64,000 bases of DNA from Corythucha ciliata (GCA_038030265.1 CM075942.1:53410751-53474750); one strand, 5' to 3'. Positions 1-12,290 are shown, counted from the first letter of the stretch. Notes: generated by a model not told the origin, from the sequence alone. Translations and numbers: made by a program.

Positions 1-1559
1 GTTTTTTGCGCTATAAGATGCGTTGAAACCGTTTAACTTTTGGAATGAAATTGACGACCCATACGCGGAGGTTTTTTAAAAAATTAATTGTAAACGTCGC
101 TCAATATCGCGTGCTATTTTATTTATTTTAATGTTAAAAAAGTAACAGAAACGTAAAACGAAGGAACCTTTTATCCTAATATTGACTCTGCCTATATTGT
201 ACATGAAATACTACAGTTGAGCCTATAATACGTGCTAGTTATCATTCGATCGCCCCCTTCCACCCAGGCATAAAGGGCATGATTACAACGCTAAACAAAT
301 ACGCTATTACGTCAAATCAATATCCTCGCCCCCCCCACTACCGCCATTTATTCAAACCCTCATGGGTGACTGATAGATCTGTTACTGTTATACAAGTTCC
401 TATATATTTTAGAGGGATGTTTACACCCTCGATCTGATAAAAATTGAAAGAAATAAAAAGAACAAACACCTTTTTACCCCACTGGCGCATTGTCCGGAGA
501 TTGTACAATTTACATTTTTTACGGCATTATTTCGTGACTTAGTTTTCATTTTGATTTATGGCGCCTACGAAAAAAAAAATGAGGGCTACTTTTTACGAGA
601 ATGTAAAGCTTGATAATGAAAAACAATTATACGCGCCTGTAAGCTTCCGAGACACGCACGGAAATATGTTGTTGTTTTTTTCTTGTACAATAGGGACAAA
701 TAAACGCGTAAGAGAGGTGTGCAAGGGGGAGAGGTTATCAGCGCAGGAAATTTAAATTGGGGTAGTCGGTTACGACAGTCACATTATAGGGACTTTTCAA
801 CAAAAAAATAATGGCCCTTTTCCCAGACTTCACTCGCTTTTTACAATAGGTCCAGGCACAACAGTTGTAAAAGTGTCCTTTGCAGTATTATAGCCTCCCC
901 ATCGTTTGGGAGAATAGTGTCGGGTTGTTGGGCAGTGCAGGGTGGGGTGGGTTTGGCAGTGAGGAGGATGGCCACTGAGCGTTGTTTAAAAGGCAACCCC
1001 CCTAAGTGGCAACCGATGTAAAAATTCCCGAGGGTTCATCTGTCAAACTCTCGTGTCACAAAGGTTAGGTTTTGGGATGACGGAATAAGGGTGTTTTGTG
1101 CTCGTCGGGGGTGGTGGTGGTGGTGCACCGGGCATTGGGTGATGTGTTGCGAACGGAGGGTTAAGGGGGGGGGGCTGATGTAAAGCACTAAAAAGTCGTC
1201 TTATTTACGATCAGGGCTCCCCACTCCATCCTCCGACGACCACTCTTTCGGCTGCTATCGCGATATACCCCTGTATTCTCTTCGTTTTTTCAACCCCCTC
1301 ACCCCCCCTGGATATCCCTTGGGATGAATGTCATTCGCCATTTTTAATAAAAAATAATCATTTGGTTTTTTCTGGGTGGTTTTTTTAGTGTTTTAACTGA
1401 TTACCTCGAATAGCCAATCTGAAGTTGAAGTCCTGTGTGCCATTAACACAGTCAGCACGCTACTTAGCTGTTTAATGTGTTGAAGTTTCCAGTGTTTTCG
1501 AGGGCACGTAAGCACAAAACTTGGAGAGGAAATTCCGGAATTTTGAACATGAAAGTAAA
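1..1559. other. Unassigned AT-rich intergenic DNA
   Basis: No gene is recognised. A 65-codon ORF at 558-755 on the plus strand is lysine-rich, matches no family I know, and has no splice or promoter context, so I do not call it. The block contains a run of 10 G at 1165-1174 and a GT/GGT-rich stretch near 1107-1125. Confidence 0.6.
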
Positions 1560-2229
1560 AAGGTCCTAAAACTTGCAATTTAACCGAAACTTGTAATCAC
1601 GCGGTTATTCATATTTTTTGTGAGTATTCGGTAGCCTTACCTTATGTCGCTTCTTTGGCATCGGTTCGTCTGGGTTCCACCGCCACAAAAAAAAAAGAGG
1701 CCCGAAATATGTTGCTTAAATTAACATTTATGATCTTTACAAGACTAGCATCTTCGATAGAATTATGACCCAAAAGTCGCATTGTCGCGGTTATTCGGCC
1801 ATGGAACTTCTAATTTTCTGGATATTCATCTGTCTCCGGGCTCCGTTTGAGCCATCTGTCGAATCTGTCACCACGAAAAAAGCTCCACGACTTGCAAACT
1901 AAGGCTCTGAACTTGAAATTTTGTTTAAATTAAGGACCGAAACTTTCAATTTCGTGGATATTTCACCAGGAAACAAAATCTCAAAAGGACCCGAAATGGC
2001 CAAGGTCACAAGTACTTATCCCTAAATCTTGCAATTACACGGCCATTCGTCGGGGTATTGGCGCAGTCGGTGCCGGCTAGCCCAGGATCTGTACTCATTT
2101 AAAACAAACACGATACACACTTCCATTCTCTCAGGGAACATGACACAAAACTCGCAATTTAATAGAAGTTAAGACCCGAAACTTGCGTTTACACATTAAT
2201 TAAGGCAAGAATTTTGAATTTTCACAATA

Positions 2230-2592
2230 CAGGGTGCGGCAGATAATGTGGACCACCCATTTTTCTCCGCTATTATTGATGATATTGGAATGGTGCTCGG
2301 AGTTATGTCCCCTTGATCTTAGGTGAGGATTTCATATTTCATAAAGTTAGGTCAAATTTGGGCCCTACCGGGGCTCAATAAAAATTTTTGGGCTACAGAT
2401 ATGAAATCCTCACCTCATCATATTTCATAAAGTTAGGTCAAATTTGGGCCCTACCGGGGCTCAATAAAAATTTTTGGGCTACAGATATGAAATCCTCACC
2501 TAAGATCAAGGGGACATAACTCCGAGCACCATTCCAATATCATCAATAATAGCGGAGAAAAATGGGTGGTCCACATTATCTGCCGCACCCCG
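2230..2592. mobile_element. Palindromic MITE, Tc1/mariner-type
   Basis: Two terminal inverted arms of 108 nt (2230-2337 and 2485-2592) match with a single mismatch, at the second base. The left end reads CAGGGTGCGGCAGATAATG. The element is flanked by TA dinucleotides (2228-2229 and 2593-2594), as expected for a Tc1/mariner target duplication. It has no coding capacity. It lies inside a D-type array whose sequence resumes on both sides. The near-identity of the arms suggests recent insertion or recent arm homogenisation. Assignment to Tc1/mariner rests on the TA duplication and TIR style, not on a transposase. Confidence 0.85.
2333..2501 (+). repeat. 86-bp tandem duplication inside the MITE
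   Basis: Two direct copies (2333-2418 and 2419-2501) of the central section of the palindromic MITE, essentially identical. Each unit ends with the sequence that pairs with the inner end of the left arm, so the hairpin tip can fold in two registers. Confidence 0.85.
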
Positions 2593-3260
2593 TATATAAG
2601 ACCCAGAACTTATATTGTTTTGCTCAATTTTGGACCAGAACTTGCAAACTCAATACTTGACGTTTAATGTTGCTATTCGTGAGGTCACAGTCTGGGGTCG
2701 GCCACCGGTCAGCCCAAGATCTCTCAAACAAAAAAGACTCTCAAACTTTTGCAATTTCGCTTGAATAACGCCGTGACACTTGTTTAATAATAGCCAGGAA
2801 AAATTTCACGGATATTTACCACACAAATGTCGTGACATTGTGGCTTTTCATCAGGCCGCTAAGTTCGTGTTCCAGGGTCAAACCCCTCCACCCCACCACG
2901 CCGAAACCGAAACATCAAAATTCGTTAAATAAGGACGTGGAAGTATAACATAATTGCTTTCAGACAGGAAGCTCCAAATTTCGCTGACATTTGACTCCAA
3001 AGCGTCGCAATTTTGCGAGTTTTGTCAGGGGCGTTGTCGTTGCCCGGGGCGGGGGGTTGTTGTTACTCGGGCTCCACGATCACTAAAAAACAAACCAGAA
3101 ACTTGCAAATTTCCAGACAGTTTGACTCGGAACTTACCATTTCCCAGATAGCTCCAACTGGTGCAATTTTGGGACAAAATTAACAAAATCTTTTGTTTTT
3201 TTTTGAGGAATTTCAAGATTATTTGGTTTTTAGGGGCAAATGTTCTCAGTTTTAATCTAA

Positions 3261-6200
3261 TTAGCCAGTTTCACGGCAAAGTATTGGGAGTTGGGATTAT
3301 TCATGTGCCTCTAATAGACAGTGGGTTGAGGTACAATACCCAATGATGGGTGTGGGTGCACCAGGATGTACGCGTTTAGCTCCTTAACCTTGCGATTTTT
3401 TGCCTCTTCAGCTCCCCCACCCCATCCAGGACGGTAAACAGCAGATGCGAACACAATAAAAAGGAATAGGGAGTCTGTGATGGTAGGAGGGGGGTGGTTG
3501 TTTTGACGTATTTGACGTTTCCGATTGACTGGAGACATTCAATATGAATATAGGTGTGTACTCGTATATATCCTCCGGAAGGCTGTGAACGAGACAAAAA
3601 AAATGACAACCGAAACTTGAGAGCGTAAGAAGGACAAGGAATGACAGGTAACAAGGAAAAATCTGATGTGTTGTTGAGGGGCTTAGGGGAGAGGAGTGCG
3701 CAAAAAAGTTGAAGAAACCCCATGAGGGGTGCGAAGGGGAGGGTTTTGCCCCGAGCAGACTAATCAGTCAATTAGTTTGACGTGAGAGAGCGAAAACCAA
3801 TGGAACAAATGGTCAACGTTGTGCTTGTTAGTGTTTCCTCTCTATAGTAGGTATAGGTATAATATTATGTAGTTCAGAGGAAACAACAAGCGTGTTTGTT
3901 AGTTCTGGGGGGGGAGGGGGTTTTGGTTAAAGAAAAACGTATCGGTTTTACCGATCAATTAAAACCTATTTTTACGCGGAACTACGTGGGCAGCCCATAA
4001 ATTTTTCCCCTCGCCCTTGGCTCGGTCCCTCCTGCACCATCACAACTATACATATACATATAATTCTCACCATGTGTGGTGGCACCACAAGACGTCCAAA
4101 CTATTGAGACGTTTAAAATACCTGGAAATTGGCGATAGTCCCCCTCCAACCCCATATAACACACAACAAAACCCCCTGATGAGAGATGTTGGCCTCGCCC
4201 TGTGGGCTCTGTTAAGGAAGGATGGACACTTGTTACCTTGTTCGCAATTTGAGAAAAAACAGTAAATCTCTTTCAGAGGCAGAGAAGCTAATGACGTGGT
4301 TCTCACCCTCCACTGTTTTCGGCCTCGTGGATGGGTGAGGGATGGGGATGGGGGTAGAGACACGCTGTTTCTTTAACAAATGAAAAAGAATACACTCGCA
4401 GCGTGTCTCCATATACTGGAGTTTTGCCTCTGTTTTGTGTACTGGTAAAACCACCGATGTTTCTGGTTCAGCCCTATTGAACAAACTTTGTTAATAAAAA
4501 CGTCGAGTAGTTATTTTCACGGATTCTCCAGCAATAATTAAGTACACCGTCCAGCATACTGCATTTAAAAATGGCCGCATAGTTCAATAATTGGTGAAAA
4601 AAGAGAGGAGAAGGCGCTATATACGTCCAAATGTGCTAAGAGCCTCCTAAAAGCAATTAAATACATCTGCCCCTATCAGCCTCCCAACTTTACAGCCTTT
4701 TCCCGAGGTCTTTCGTGTCATTTAGACGGTCATTTATGTTCCCGTCGAAATGGGGGGGGGGGGGTAACACGAAGAGCAAAGAGGGTTATCAGGTTGTATT
4801 GTACAAGGTCGGGCGGGGGTGGAGTTGAAGTGAGACGCTGTAAAAAATTTTTTTTGACTAATGTCATTCGCGCTAATTAATGCGACAGTTGGGGCTTGTT
4901 TGAGAATGGGACCCATAAAACAATAAATTAGAGCCTACTAATGTTTTTCCAGACGTTATTTTGTTTTTATTATCCCATTACATTAAGTCCGCGTTCCTTT
5001 TTTTTTTTCAAATGACATAAAAACGATTCAATTTCATGACCGGTTTTGGCAAAATATAGGCCGATTTTTTCCCATTCGCTATCGTTTATTGCCCCATACT
5101 TGGTCATCTGACGGTAATTAAGGAACAAGTGCTTGATGAAGGGATGGCTAGAGGGGAGGGCGTCTTGATGAAGTTTTATTTCAGAGCGCCGTATATTATT
5201 ATAAGATATAAAACGCGGTTAGGCGCTTTAAATTATTCATGCTTCCCCGCGCAAAGCCGTATCAGTATAATTGGCGCCTTGTGAGCCATTTCTCTTTTCA
5301 CAGTCCCTCTCTCTTATATGTCTATGCTTTATTACGCCCACGCCAGTCTTTTGCAGCCACTGGGAAAAGGTATGAGATAATATTAAAGGTTTTGCGCGTT
5401 TAATTCCGTGAGGGCGCACCGAGGGTGGGGGGGAGAGGTTAAAACGGGTGTGAATTTTGCACTCGTGTGGTTAAGTATAGCGTCGTTTTGGTGCTGGGAA
5501 AAGTTAGTCATTTAAGGGTTGTTGAAAGGGGGGGGGGGAGTTCTCACAGAGAGCGAAGAACATGGTAGCTGCGAGAATTCATGGCAAGTTTAGTGCATGT
5601 CCCGCATATTGCCGAGTAACAAGAGCCCATTAAGGGCAAACAAAAGCGGCAGAGAGGTAGTAGGAGCAGTAGAGTTTAGCGTTATTATTACGACAGCAGT
5701 CGCAATAAAGCTCGAGGTTTTTATTGAAGCTGGCATTTCTTGAGAAATTTTCTTTTATCCCCGTAGGGACGCGACATTTCTTTTTATTTCGAAAAACAAA
5801 ATCGTTGATCCTAATAAAGCGGTAGCATGCATTTTTCTTCAAAAGACACGTCACAAAAATTATTCTGCCAGCCCCTCCCCCCAACAACACAACCACCACA
5901 CCGTTCTTTTAAGAAGAAATTAATTATATAACTCTGGAAGGTATTTGAAAATCCCTTTTAGTCCCCATCGATTCTTTCAAGATTATGCATCACTTCATCA
6001 AAAAGATAAAGAAAATGATCCTCTGGGAGGACCCGGGGAGGACTAATGGTAGAACCTTGTTTTTTTTGTTTTTTTTTTTCGAAACACTCTGTGAGGGGGA
6101 AGGGGTGACAGTGTTTTTCGTGTGTCCGGTCCTCGCATCCTCCACCAACCGTTCGATTCAACTCAAAATGTTCCTGAGACAAATTAAAATTTTATTTCGA

Positions 6201-6900
6201 GTTCTAAAGGTTTTATATCTTATCCGCGTATTGGAAACCAAAAAAAAAACAAACACATGTTTGAGGTATAATGGCAATTTTACTAATGACGGACTTGTTA
6301 CTCACAGTGTAATACATAAAGCGATATGTAAGAGCAAAAGAGGGATTATCGTCTTTTTATCGGGTACGAGACGACGAGAAAATAAAAATAAAAACATCGC
6401 TTTTTGAGCACATCTCTATGGGGAACTTGTTTCTGAAGGTTTTTGGGGGAGTTTTGGGGGTAAAACGTCCAGTTCCCTGTACAGTCAATTTAGAGTTTAG
6501 ACATCAGTTTTGAAGAGCGCGGAGACACAAAGCGCGAAGGTCTATACGTGTGGGTGTCGCCCCGCAACGTGTTCAGTTCAAGATGCATAAAAATGAGCAT
6601 TTGCTTCGAGTATTCGAGCCAGGCCCGCAGCCATAATGATGAGGAAGGAAAATCATCAGCCAAAGTGGTTCATTAGTGAGCCAAACCTAACGAAAAAGTG
6701 CAAAATCGGTGAATTTGGTTTGCGGGAAACCAGCAAAGTTGGTGCGTTTCAGAGAGGCTGAATCACAGAAATGTTTTTTTTTTCAGGGAGCAAAGTCATG
6801 GCAAACGGTTTGTCAGTGAGCCAGACACAGACAGTAGCGCACAACGCGAGCGCAAGGGCGAGGGAGGCGAATGGAACGCCGTTCGGAGGGGGCCCCCCAT
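3261..6900. other. Unassigned intergenic DNA
   Basis: Mixed AT-rich sequence without recognisable coding, RNA or transposon signals. ORFs of 60-140 codons occur on both strands but overlap each other and have biased, low-complexity composition. Runs of G occur at 4752-4764 (13) and 5528-5538 (11). The absence of obvious repeats makes this one of the more unique-looking stretches, so unknown regulatory or noncoding exons are possible. Confidence 0.5.
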
Positions 6901-7131
6901 AAGCCTCGATGGTGTAAGGGATACTACACTCGCTTCGCAACCCAGCGGGCCTGGGTTCGAAACCAGCTGTTGCCCATTGCACTATAAGGCTGCGGCAAGC
7001 TGTGACACGGCTCACTCGGCTTCGTGTGGGCGTTCATTGCGGTGCGCGTATGACAAACCACGCATCGACCGAAATGCCCGCGTAGTACGGGTGTGAAGTG
7101 CACAGCTGATGGAGTTACAGGGTATGGTGTA
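6901..7131 (+). mobile_element. tRNA-derived SINE, copy 1
   Basis: The 5' part folds like a tRNA: an acceptor-like start GCCTCGA, an A-box region, a loop CTTCGCA around 6930-6938, and a perfect B-box/T-arm CTGGGTTCGAAACCAG (6951-6966). The TCG in the anticodon position and the general layout suggest descent from tRNA-Arg(TCG). The body (ACTATAAGGCTGCGGC, then ACGGGTGTGAAGTGCACAGC) matches the copy at 18471-18797. This copy lacks the 3' tail and poly(A) of that copy and runs directly into an A-type array. It is not a functional tRNA gene, because no 3' acceptor strand pairs with the start. Confidence 0.85.
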
Positions 7132-7137
7132 AGCTTA

Positions 7138-8065
7138 AAGATGAAAAATAGGGATTTTTAGGTTTTAATCCGTTGATTTGTGGCTAATATTTAGAAAAAG
7201 CGCTAATTTTCCTATAAAATTAACAAAAATGCACCGCAACTAAGAAATCTGAAGGCTAAAGTGGAGAAAATAAAATACGTTACCCCCAGTAACTATATAG
7301 GCCCTTAAGAGGAGGCGAAGAACTAGGACAAAAGCGCTAATTAATAGCAAAAAGCGAGAAAAAAATCACTAAGCAGAGGCTAAAAATTGAAAAAAAACGC
7401 TAATCTATGGTAATAATTGAGAAAAATTGATAATTCCTGAGCGATAAAAATCAGCCTTTCAATCACTTATCGGCAGGCTCAGCTAATATAGAGAAAATGT
7501 CAACTCGTGATTTTCTCGAAACAGCTTCACGACTAAAATTTAGAAAAAGCGCTATAATTCGCATGAATGAGTGTGGCAAAATCGCTAATTCATGGTTAAC
7601 ATTGAGAAGCTACATAGATAGCAATGTAAAATTGCAGATAACTATGTAAAATTAAGAAAAACGCTAGTACACGGATCTATTTGGGGAAAACCCACTAAAT
7701 TCCCGGATAAAATTGAGATGAAGCGCTCAATCACCGCTAAACCTTATATAAAGAGCTCTAATTTTAGGATAAAATGGAGAAAAAGCCAGCAATCGCAGCT
7801 ACAATGGGGGAAAATCCCCAATTCGTGAATCCCTTTGAGAAAATCTGCTAGTTCTTTGGGGTTTAAATTTAGGAAATGCGGTAATTCACAGCTAGTGTTG
7901 AGTTAAAGAGCTCATTTGCTTCAAAACTTGAGAAAAAACGCCCATTCATAGCGGAAATAAAAAAAACGCTCATTCGCAGCTGAAATGGAGATAAATTCTA
8001 ATTCGCGAATCAATCATGAACAGATCTGCTATTAACGTGGATAACGTTTTACTCGAGGTGTATGT
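7138..8065 (+). repeat. Degenerate ~30-bp tandem array, type A (forward)
   Basis: Many diverged units of roughly GCTAATTCGCGGCTAAAATTG followed by AGAAAAAC, about 28-31 bp each. Typical members read AAAATTGAGAAAAACGC or CTAATTCGCGG. The array opens with a lead segment containing GGGATTTTTAGG (about 7149-7160) that recurs at the start of the array at 28638. Confidence 0.75.
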
Positions 8066-8289
8066 TGAGTGATTCCACGGAATGCAAAAAGGACTTCAGA
8101 GCGCTTGCGCGCGGCCTTCTGGGCGAGGTTCAGTGCTAGTGGAGAAGGAAGAGGCCCCTGTTCTTCTCACCTGTGGTGTGGACTGGAGAAAAGTAATTGA
8201 ATACGAAAAACGTTATCCACGTCTACGGGGTCCGCGAACCTGCTGCAATTTTTTCGTTGGGGCTGAAACTGAGAAAATCTGGCTAACTT

Positions 8290-8790
8290 CCACAGTATAA
8301 AATTGAGATGATGATATTATTTTAGTGAGCGTTTTAGGGAGTGTTTGTCAATCACTGGATATCTCATGGAATTAGTCGAATAACTTGACATTAATGTTTG
8401 CAAAAAGGCCCACAGCAACCAGACTTATCCCATCTCTATCTGACGAATTTGTGCATTGATAAACGCACCATTGATGAGCCAAAATTGCCAAAATGTATTT
8501 TAAGTGAGCAGGATCCGATAAATTGATTTTAGTGAGCGAGAACCGGTGAGGTTGTTTTAAAAACTAAATTTCTTGGATTTGGCTCTTAAAGAAACAAATT
8601 TGGAAGAGTTTGGAACATGGCGTAGGCAACAAAAACAATATCGTGGTGTTGGCTGCTTTGAGGAACCAATTTCGTGGAGCTGTCTCATTCAAAAAAGCAA
8701 TATCGTTGGGGTTGGCTCATTGAAAAATCATAAATTGGCTTTTAACATGTCTTGTATTTCGGAAAAGAGAGGGTGTGAGAGGGAAGTTCG
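8290..8790 (+). repeat. Degenerate repeat array, type B
   Basis: Diverged units of the form CAATTTCGTGG then a TTGGCTC-type segment then a short A-run. Examples are near 8565-8590, 8635-8690 and 8700-8745, mixed with segments reading TTTTAGTGAGCG. It follows the A array after about 225 bp of unassigned DNA that holds a GC-rich block (8085-8150). Confidence 0.5.
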
Positions 8791-9986
8791 ATTTGAACCC
8801 TTAATTAAACTTTTAAAAGCCGGGTCAACGGCGTCAGTCCCGCCCAGCGAAGTTCGCTCACATCGACTTCAGGGGCCTTGAAAACCTGGGCGCGCGTACC
8901 GCGCGAAAATTAGCGAGCTTGGCGAGCGTCAAGACCGGCTCATTTTGCCTTCCAGGGTTGTCGATTGTATGGGTGAAAATGAGCGTAAGAGGGTCAAAGT
9001 CGGCGGCATCACCTAGAAAATCCTACAACTGGTCGTCCGATCGATGTCCGGATTTCGGAACGCGGTTTATGAGTCCGTCAGATCATGCGTAATTGAGAAG
9101 TTCAGTCGTTCATGGCCAAATCGCCCCGTCAGTGCCTCTTAAAGAACCAAAAAAAAAAAAATTTTTCGCTAAGTCGTTGGCTCGTTGTTTCGGCCTGTTT
9201 CTTCGATTCCCGATCGGCTCTGCGGGCGTTGAGGGCGCCAACTATGCGGTCAACATTTGTTTGGAAATTCTTAGGGCCCCCTGGAAACGTGTACCCAAGC
9301 GGCCAAAAACGTCAGTTTCATCTGGAAAACAAGCCAATTTCTCCCTATGCGCAAATTATACATTTTTTGACTGCACGAAATAGTCTTAATACTTGGTATA
9401 AGTGGGCTAAACCCTTTGAAAATTGAATTCACTTGGTTAACCGCTGTGTTGTGAGCTGAAGCGTCATCGAATCCGTGCCCAAAATTGATCTATATTGTTC
9501 GGAACGCAAGAGGGATCAACCAATATAGCCCAGTAGGGTTCCCGTGGGTCTAGGCTCTTGTCCTGATAGTTATGGGGGGGGGGCATTGGGGCTGAATTAG
9601 ATGTTATCGACGTGAAAAATCAAATTCTATGACTGGGAAAGCAAGGTTTTCAGCATCCCTTGGTGCGAAATTGTATGTTTCCGGGCTCTTTATGAAGAGA
9701 TGTTCTCAAAGAGTGGGACGGGAACTGTCCATGGACATTTCAGAGAAGAGGCGCGAAAGAAACAAATTTATAATTATCATGAAATCTTTCGTTTCACAGA
9801 ATCCTCCCTTTCAACCCCCTTCTATAACTACGTGTGAATCCGGCGTGGGTGTCCCGATAATTGGGACCGACAGCCTCGTGAATGGGAGGCTCAACCTCAA
9901 CACCACACGATCGCGATACGGAGGCCTCTCTCTCTCTCCGCCAGTGACCGGTGAAGAAGGACTCGGCCTCTTGCTAGCACACTTCG

Positions 9987-9991
<5 letters not shown>
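8791..9991. other. Unassigned DNA between array and poly(T)
   Basis: No gene is recognised. Moderately GC-rich patches occur (8880-9060), with a short palindromic CGCGCGTACCGCGCG near 8891. A 10-G run lies at 9574-9583. ORFs of about 100 codons near 9093-9426 overlap in two frames and look random. The 136-codon ORF at 9629-10039 ends in polyphenylalanine from the poly(T) tract and is not credible. Confidence 0.5.

Positions 9992-10037
<46 letters not shown>
9992..10037 (-). repeat. 46-nt poly(T) tract
   Basis: An uninterrupted run of 46 T. It would be a 3' poly(A) tail if a retroposed copy lies on the minus strand with its body at higher coordinates. The flank (10038-10130) has no motif that lets me name such an element, and I saw no matching target duplication, so retroposition is only an inference. 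Confidence 0.6.
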
Positions 10038-10040
<3 letters not shown>

Positions 10041-11667
10041 GCCCGGTCTTTACTATCCCGAGATTGAACTCCGCGATAGTCGGTTGTTGTCTGCTTCTCG
10101 TTCACTCGATCCCTCAACCCAACACAGGAAGACCTCGATTTTCTTCTTTCTTCTCAAAGGTTCACGGTCATCATCCTTTTGGAACGCGTTGAAATATATT
10201 TCACACTCAGTTGAACATTTAATTAAAAAATGATAAATTAATCGTAAAATCGAGTAGAAATCATGGCACGAACTCATCCACAAACTCTTTGATGCATCGA
10301 CCCGATTTGTCTTCAAATTGAGAATCTTCTGTTCAATGTAAAACGAGCCCTTAATCGCGAAGCGGAAACGTTTTAGTGCATGACAGCAAGTCCCAGAGCC
10401 CCACCTAGGGCCTCTTAGTCGACCAAGGATCCCTCCCTCTGAGCAATTAAGTCGTATAATAGCGTTATAAGAGAGAAGCAAGAATATATATATGTACGTA
10501 TATAAAGTCATTGTAAAAGCTGTAAAAAATGGTGAGAGCGCCAGGCGAAGTATAATCTTTAAAAGTTGTTAATGTACATACAGCGTGTAATAATGTTTAT
10601 TGGTGTTACATTTCCTCCAAAAGGGTCGTAAGGGAAACGGCGCCAGCCTTGTGTAATTGGTCGGAAGATTTACAATTTATATACGCCACTGCTGTAGTAA
10701 AAAAAGGAATGACGATAAGGGTGTGTGAATCGAATGAAGAATCATTCGAGCCTCTCTGGGGCTATTATTGTAGGACTAATTTAGAAGAAATAGAAGAAAG
10801 AAAAAAAAAAAAACAAGAAACAAAAAACAAAAAAAAACACGGCTTTTTTAGATAATGTAAAACCTCAATAAAGTCCTATATTGTATTGAATGAAAAAAAT
10901 AAAAAACAACAAAAAACGGTGGCTGGAAAGATATAATAAAACTAATCGAGCCCGTGTTAACTCCAACGTCTGTACTGAGCGTTGAGTGGCGAACAGTGTC
11001 GCTAACTATCTTATCCCAGTGTGCGACAACGCGCGGAGGTTTTTAGAATACTTTTAAAACGACACCTCCCCCTCCCCTCTATTCCAAGTATTGATACGTA
11101 AAACCCGCCCTGCGTCACCCGTCCTGGGGGTTGTTTCTTCTCGAGATTAAGTCAAACGCGTGTCACTTCATTTTAATCAGCGTTTAATATACGTTTCTTT
11201 AGTCATTTTGATCTGTAATTTAAAGGAATTATTCCCCCCCCCCCAAACAAAAAACGACGCTTAGTTGTTGGGGGGGGGGGGTCGTGGTACAAATGTCATG
11301 CGGTTTTCACCTTTCAAAGCATCAAGAGACGCTCGTGAGTCCATCACCGGGAAATCCTGTTAAAGGCCACTGTCCTATTATAGCCGAACAACAAAATTAT
11401 TGCTTGTCACTCCATCAAATATTTGCGATCTTTCGACGGAATTTTCCGCTCCGATTTTTCATTATTATAATTGCTCGTTATTTTAAACGACCGAGAAATT
11501 AAAATGTGGTGAGGATGAGTGGTGAGGGGAACTTGTGACGATTGACTCGTGCATGAAAAAGCCATATTTTTGGTGCTAAGAAGCGCAGGGACCATAGCGA
11601 AAAACAGTCATTCATTGAGACGTGAACGAATTATTTTTAAAAACTATCAATTTTTTAATGATGTAGA
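10038..11667. other. Unassigned DNA
   Basis: No gene is recognised. It holds A-rich low-complexity stretches (10800-10920) and adjacent runs of 11 C (11234-11244) and 12 G (11270-11281) about 25 bp apart, which are mutually complementary and could pair. The 152-codon minus-strand ORF at 10053-10511 resembles nothing known to me. Confidence 0.5.
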
Positions 11668-11940
11668 CTTAGAGCAAACCACGGCCTGAGCCAACAGTAC
11701 CTGCATAGACTGGGAACAGTCCCAACAGGTAACTGCGAAGTATGTGGGACACAGGGCACCCTGGAACATACTATAATGGAGTGCAGCAGCTATCGTAACC
11801 AAAGGACCTTATTTCTTGACAATATTACTAACCTCATCACCTGTCCCTTTAACTACAGCACAATCTTATCGTCTAATTCCATCCCGGTATATTATAAGGC
11901 TTTATACAATTTCACTGTAGCCATCGACTTCAAAGTTTAA
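11668..11940 (+). pseudogene. Non-LTR retrotransposon C-terminal fragment
   Basis: A 91-codon open stretch with no start codon ends at TAA 11938. It reads ANHGLSQQYLHRLGTVPTG, then a zinc-knuckle-like NCEVCGTQGTLEH...C. This HGL..YLHR block followed by C-x2-C-x8-H-x4-C is the usual C-terminal end of ORF2 in R1/I/Jockey-type LINEs, downstream of the reverse transcriptase. Only this end survives, consistent with 5' truncation during target-primed insertion. The Jockey-like element at 30.7-34.9 kb lacks this motif, so this comes from another element. It lies about 130 bp upstream of the cathepsin-like gene. Confidence 0.75.
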
Positions 11941-12034
11941 GCCATCTTATTAAAGCTTATTAAATAATTGTAACATATGGCTGTATGGTCCTCCACCAAT
12001 GCCAGAAAAAAAAAAAATTAAATGGATTGAACAG

Positions 12035-12040
12035 TATAAA
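12035..12040 (+). promoter_or_regulatory. Candidate TATA box of the cathepsin-like gene
   Basis: TATAAA lies 34 bp upstream of the ATG at 12074. An initiator-like TTATCATG sits about 18-20 bp downstream of the box, which is closer than the typical 25-30 bp. If used, the 5' UTR would be about 10-20 nt. This is only a positional argument. Confidence 0.3.
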
Positions 12041-12073
12041 ACAAGCACCAATTATCATGTAAATTGTAAAAAC

Positions 12074-12290
12074 ATGAAGCTTTTTAGTCTCTCGCTAATA
12101 TTTTGCCTCGTGGTGATTAGCGTCGCGTACCGTTCCCCTAAAGAAGAATGGACCTCTTTCAAGGTTCTTGTTGTTTCATAGTTACAGTTATAATTCTTTT
12201 GTGAATAACGCCCGACTTGTTGACTTACAGAAAAAATTTAACAAATGCTACGAGTCTGTTCATGGAGAGCAAAGTCATATGGAAAACCAA
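12074..12290 (+). CDS. Cathepsin-like exons 1-2: signal peptide and propeptide start
   Basis: Exon 1 (12074-12163, 30 codons) encodes MKLFSLSLIFCLVVISVA, a clear signal peptide with a hydrophobic core, then YRSPKEEWTSFK. A 67-nt intron (12164-12230, GTTCTT to TTACAG) follows. Exon 2 starts KKFNKCYESVHGEQSHMENQ. The EEWTSFKKKFNK.YES pattern is the beginning of the I29 inhibitor propeptide. Placing the exon end at the GT at 12291 gives a phase-0 junction to the block at 18185 (ENLQKIEQHN), with the same spacing as in vertebrate cathepsin L. This is why I treat the two regions as one gene. Read-through past 12290 meets a stop at 12354. Confidence 0.65.

Larger units (their letters stand above)
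1560..3260 (+). repeat. Degenerate tandem array, type D
   Basis: Loose repetition of a unit near CCCGAAACTTGCAATTT followed by CACGGATATT, with units about 30 bp apart or separated by GC-richer linkers that resemble each other (near 1840, 2075, 2690 and 3035). Identity between units is low, so the array is old. A young MITE interrupts it at 2230-2592. The core AATTTCGTGGAT links it to the B, A and C arrays elsewhere in the window. Confidence 0.55.

Noticed and set aside
3376..3723. 115-codon minus ORF
   Set aside because: Overlaps another minus ORF in a different frame; no motif or splice context.
6903..6967. Functional tRNA-Arg gene
   Set aside because: No 3' acceptor strand pairs with the 5' end, and the sequence continues into a SINE body shared with the copy at 18471.
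9629..10039. 136-codon plus ORF ending in polyphenylalanine
   Set aside because: The C-terminus is a translation of the 46-nt poly(T) tract; no motif upstream.
10053..10511. 152-codon minus ORF as a gene
   Set aside because: No recognisable domain, low-complexity start (MTLYTYIYIF), lies next to poly(T); length alone is weak evidence.
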